Source: Isoetes taiwanensis (taxonomy: Eukaryota > Streptophyta > Lycopodiopsida > Isoetales > Isoetaceae). From it: a stretch of 64,000 bases of DNA. The position numbers and the translations under genes were made by a program. Numbering within the stretch: the stretch's first letter is position 1; each line of letters begins with the position of its first letter. The stretch covers positions 24,911,189 to 24,975,188 of the forward strand of contig JAJEKV010000001.1 of the NCBI GenBank assembly GCA_021234155.1. Direction: 5' to 3'. Positions 59,542-64,000 of this stretch are shown piece by piece. The notes below the pieces were generated by a model. The model was not told the origin of the DNA and made no database searches. It saw only the letters and a program-made list of their open reading frames with translations.

Positions 59542-60928
59542 GCTAGTTCCGGCTTCCAGCAAACCGGATTCTTCCAACATCTAGCAAGCTAAAAGAGGGC
59601 AAGCCAAATTCCTGATAATCTTCAAGGACGTACCTGGAGGCCTGGCTATGGCGGCTTTTTAGTGCCTGGTTATGGGGGTGTTTAAGCATGTCGAACCTTG
59701 GCTATAGTGCAGGGATTCGATCATGGCTATCAGAGGGATTATAGCTGCTGGGCTGCTGTTGCAGCATGCAAAAGGCATAGCAAGCTAAAATAGGGCAATT
59801 ATCAAGTCGGATTATTTTGTGATAAACTATGGAATGGGGCTTTTGAGCATGTCGCAGGCCTGGCTATGGCGTCTTTTGAGCAGGAATTCGACCACGACGT
59901 CGAAACACGGCGAGGATCCAACCACAACGTCGGATTCGAACATGGCAATAAAAAAACATGACGTCCCAGCAAATCAAATGTTATAGACATAACATCTATG
60001 TTATGGCCATAACAGATTCGGCCACATATGTTACTGGGGATAACATCTTGAAATCGAGGTTGGGATCCAATCTTACGGCTACACGCAGAGGCCAAGGACG
60101 TTAAGGAGGAGATGCAGGCAGGTGAAAGGGCAAAGTAGTGTGAGCAGAGGGGAAGATGACAGATTGAATCGTGGATGCAGGCACTATGAAGGGAACTAGC
60201 ACACAGAAGGAATCTTTGATGATTGGATGTTGTGAAAGGATCCGGCAGACCATCTGTGCATACGTCGGAATCTTTGGAGGTCCCAAATTCACTTCAAATG
60301 CTTTTTGGAGTCAACAAAGCTTGAATCATCCGACTTTCAGTTTGTTCAGAGGGAGAAGAGAGCAGGAGGTTGAGCCTTTGTCCAATCTCTAAGTTCAATT
60401 CTCAGGCTCAACAAATTCTAGATTTTAGCATGCCACTATACGCTTCGCAGTTTCAAGCCCAGAACCAACTGTTTTGGAGCATTTTTTTATCGATCCGGGT
60501 CTATCTGAGCTCAAATTGCATCAAACCAGTGTTAAAGTGACAGGCAAAGTGATTAGAAGGACTTTGAAGCAGTTCATTCTCAGCTTCCCTGCACAGTTTT
60601 GCGCTTGATTTTTGACCAGAAATACTGCTTTTTGGCCGGAAATACCCTCTCTCTCTTTTTCTTGTGGGATTACACTCTTTTTGGCCATGTATACTATTTT
60701 TTGGCCAGAAATACCACCTGGCTGGATGGCCAGAAATACCACTGAAAAAAGCCGGAATTACCACATCCCACACTCTAAAGACGACGTCCTTTCCTGCAAG
60801 CATAATTTTAATCTCGTTGATAGGCACAAGTTTACTAGTTTACTAGTTTACTAGTTTGAATGCAATGTGACACGAAGGTGGTATTTTGTGCTAATTAAGA
60901 AAAGACGGATCACATTGGCAGCGCAGTT
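59542..60928. other. Spacer with short repeated motifs
   Basis: 59590-59890 repeats GCCTGGCTATGG / AGCAAGCTAAAA words. 59980-60050 has several GTTAT..ATAAC inverted words. GGCCAGAAATACC or GGCCGGAAATACC occurs four to five times between 60610 and 60760. (TTTACTAG)n is at about 60830-60857. No gene. Confidence 0.55.
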
Positions 60929-62660
60929 TTGCACATTAAGGAAACCCTCAATATACGAGGAGGTTCTTCTCTTCTTCGGCGGTGTGCCAGTTCTAGAGCT
61001 TTATCTAAGAATAAGCAACTTCATGTCAGGAATGAATTAGGCAATGAGCGACTTCTGGCAAATCTTTTTTATGCCCATGATGCCAGGCCGGTGTTTGATA
61101 ACTTGCTCAATCCAATATTCCTGGAATATTATGATTGCAGCTTATGCTCGCCAGAAACAATTTTAAAACCGCTCTTGAGCTTTTCCTCATCATATGCCAA
61201 AACAGAATGTGGTCTCATGGAATGCTTTGCTTGCAGGATTTTCTCAACACGGCCATCTTAAAGAAGCCCTTCAATTATTCAACAAATGCCTAACAAGGTA
61301 GGCTATCTGAAAGAGGCAGTTGAACTTTGTACTTGTATGACTGATAAGACTTTTGCCTCATAGAATAATACTCTTGCAGCTTATGTCCAGCAGGATGGTG
61401 TGGTCAAACACTCTTTCAACGAATGCCTTGAAGGGATGCGGTTTATTGGACTACAATGATTGCAGGCCATGCTCATTCTAACAAAGACCATGCAAGAATG
61501 TGATTTCATAAACTGTCACCATTGAAGCATATGCTAAGGAAGGGCACCTGGACCATGCTTTTGATCTTTTTAAGCAGCAAATATATGGTAACATGGAATG
61601 TGATGTTTTCTGCTCTTGCCCAGGTGGTCAGGTCATGGAGGCTCTTAATTTGTTACAATAGATGCCTGTCGGGATATAGTCTCATGGAATACGATGATTG
61701 CAACTTATGCTCAGTGGGGGTTAGATGAAGCCCGTGAGCGCTTTCAACAAATGCCTCAGCATGATGTTATCTCCTGAAATGCAATGCACAGCAAAAACAA
61801 GTTGAGGATGCCTATAACTTCCTTTTAAAAATGCCTGGCCTGGAATGTGATGATCTTGGCATATGCCGAGGCAAACATGACAGATGATGGTCTGCAACTG
61901 TTTCAACAAATGAAAAAAGAGCATATGCTCCCATGATCATTTTTCGTTTGTTGAAACAGTTGTAGACCATCATCAAGAACATAAAAAAAGGTCACCCATA
62001 AATGCTTTCGGCCAAGTGGTTTGAGTTAGATATTGTGCTAGGTAGTTCTTTGATCATTATGTATGGGAAGTGTGGAAGCTTAGAAAATGCATGAAAGGTG
62101 TTTGACAAAATGCATACCAGGAATATTGTTGCTTGGAATGTCACGATTGCAATATATGCTCAGCATGGCACAGAGAAGAAGCATTAAAGATGTTTCGGCT
62201 AATGCAGAAGAGAGGGTTTATGCCAAATGAGGTTACATTTGGTGGCATACTACAACCTGCAGTCATAGTGCTTTGGTGGATGATGGTTGTCACTGCTTTG
62301 TGTCCTCTGGTAGGCATCATAATTCATAATATAGCACCAAATTGGGATTATTATAATTCCATGGTCGTTTTTTTGGGGAGAGCATTGAAGCTAGATGGAG
62401 TAGATTCATTTATCACTAACATGCCATTTAGAGCTGGTGCAATACCTTGAACATCCCTTTTAGGTTTGTGCAGAAATCATGGTGATGTGAGACTCAGACA
62501 GGGGGCTGCATAAAAACTTTTGAAGGTAGATCTTGAAAGTTCTGCACCATCTTTTGGTTATAGGAGATTTATGCTGCAGCTGGTCGTCGGGATGTATTAA
62601 GAATGCAAAGAAGTATTTTGAAGTCAGAGATCTTACCTAATGATATTGTGTAAGTAATTG
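60929..62660 (+). pseudogene. PLS-class pentatricopeptide repeat (PPR) gene, decayed
   Basis: A degenerate single-exon gene read across several plus-strand frames. It starts SLLRRCASSRALSKNKQLHV, then DARPVFDNLLNP. Repeated WNxMIAAYAQ-type, SWNALLAGF-type and FDKMHTRNIVAWN-type units follow. The end has REEALKMFRLMQKRGFMPNE, VTFGGILQPA, DYYNSMVVFLGRALKLDGVD and SFITNMPFRAGAIP, the E-domain-like C-terminal region. Stops and frameshifts occur about every 100-300 bp. Intact PPRs bind organelle RNA for editing or processing. Wording such as RCASSRALS and the final VDSFITNMPF is of the kind I associate with ferns. A DYW tail is not visible. Confidence 0.85.
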
Positions 62661-64000
62661 GGTATATTTGATTTGACAGGGAGGCTCCATGGAGAGTTTC
62701 TTTAGCAAAGCTCCATGGAGCATGTTTAAGGGCATAAAGATATGCAGTATTGTGCATGGCTATACACAAGCCATGTATTTGGGCAAATCAGCATAAGGTG
62801 TCCTGTTTCATAGCACATAGAGAGCTATTTGCATGAGCAGCACAATTATTCATTTAATATTTCTATTCATGTCAAAAGAACCATATTAATATTTATATAA
62901 CTCTGAGACAATGGTGGATTAGATAAGCAATATTTTATCTACGCAGAAACGTGAAGAGTAAACATTAATTTCCTTATACTTGATGTCACAGGCACCGTGT
63001 TCACATTTGCTCCTGTTATAAGATCTTTGTTATCAAATCTGTAAAGTTTGGCGCTTACAATGCACTATTTTATGTTCCTGACAAGGTGCATGCAGGTCAG
63101 CTGAATGGGGTACTTCCAGCAAAAAGTTTGATTGTCCAGATTTAAGGTTTTCAGCAAAATTTAGTAGCTAAAGCTCATAGTTATTTCTATTTTTGCAAAG
63201 CCGTCCTTAAATCAGTTCCTCTGCAATAACATTGAAGAGTAGACAGCTGCATTGAATAGCAGGCAATTGGGTTGCAGCATCGGATCTATGCACCGCGTAA
63301 GAAATGAGGGATATATTTTGGATATTTTTGGCCATGATATTTTGTCTTCCAAAAAGGTGATAATGCAAAGGCGAAAAAAAGGGAGCCAAAGGAACCTTTA
63401 AAAACTCGGAAGCTAGCGAAGGAAGACCAAGAAAAAAGTCGCAGCTGAAGTGATCAAAGCGCCAAAGATGAACTCGCTGCTTCAACAAGCTCCAATTATC
63501 AGCTCAAACGTCTGCACTGCTCCGGCTGCATCTCAAGCCGTAGTAACTAGAGTTTCCATGCCAGGTTTGGCATCACAAAGCAGAGTAGAAGATGGAACTA
63601 GAAACCCAAATATGTTGAAGATTGTGAACCAGCTGAACGCCCAACCGGGATTATTACAGCATCCGAATCAAACCTGATATCCTTAAAGGCCTGTTTCCTC
63701 GTCAATTCGTCGACGATCCTCAAAATTAAACATTGCAATCTCTTTTTAAGTAAGTGGGCTTTACCCAACGACGTAACGTTGTCTCTTTCTTCATAAGAGG
63801 ATGCTCGTCAAATAGTTAGATCGCTATGTATCTTCTTTCCACCGCATAATGTAAATTTGATGAATGAATTTCAAGGTGCACCTGCACCAGCTCCATCCAG
63901 TATTAAGATCCAAAAATTTAAGGTGCACCATCTACTGGCAGTCTTGCAAGTTCCTGTTAGATCAGTATAGAAATTTGCTACAGATTCAACTTTAGCCTAC
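62661..64000. other. Right edge, mostly repeat
   Basis: 62947-63338 is the second copy of the ~400 bp dispersed duplicate at 57605-58025. A short frame at 63450-63677 (MNSLLQQAPIISSNVCTAPA) is unrecognised and probably not a gene. The rest holds nothing I can support. Confidence 0.5.

Overview
The window looks like TE-dominated nuclear DNA from a land plant, most likely a fern. The reasons are a decayed PLS-class PPR gene at the right edge whose wording resembles fern PPR families, a TIR1/AFB auxin-receptor fragment, a CDC48 fragment, En/Spm (CACTA) and Ty3/gypsy genes, very low density of intact genes, and many long diverged repeats. The fern call is an inference; land plant is firmer. I see no complete, undamaged host gene, and no rRNA, tRNA or CRISPR.

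Layout. 0-1.4 kb: an acidic ORF (- strand) between two direct ~110 bp repeats with hairpin ends. 1.6-4.5 kb: a decayed DDE-like transposon gene (+). 6.9-7.6 kb: a TIR1/AFB fragment (-) beside a repeat that recurs near 27.7 kb. 12.5-15.4 kb: a very large inverted repeat whose right arm carries a TTAA-flanked insertion. 16.4-17.4 kb: an unrecognised coiled-coil/zinc-finger gene. 20-25.5 kb: inverted and tandem copies of a repeat rich in small hairpins, a duplicated basic ORF and a LINE 3' end. 31.9-33.4 kb: two gypsy pol fragments in opposite orientation, the second split by a small insertion. 36.2-39.8 kb: an LTR element on the - strand with LTR, gag (three zinc knuckles) and protease, gag and protease being separated by one in-frame stop. 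40-45 kb: satellite-like and palindromic repeats. 45.0-52.0 kb: a damaged CACTA element. 52.3 kb: the left end of a second CACTA element, followed by a minisatellite and a large unknown transposon gene (-) to 55.2 kb. 56.7-59.5 kb: a local duplication in which one copy holds a retro-insertion and the other is the empty site. 60.9-62.7 kb: a PPR pseudogene.

The most interesting unit is the first CACTA element. It has a CACTACAAG terminus, a dense subterminal array of GTCAG/CTGAC motifs, a leftward TNPA-like gene, a captured CDC48 piece, and a rightward unit that begins with a Cys motif, then an intact SET-domain ORF, then a TNP2 transposase. The subterminal motif also lies between the two divergent genes. 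A SET methyltransferase-like protein encoded inside a CACTA transposon is unusual and would link a mobile element to chromatin modification if it is expressed. Exon joins were judged by eye only, and all homology calls are from recall of family motifs, not from searches.
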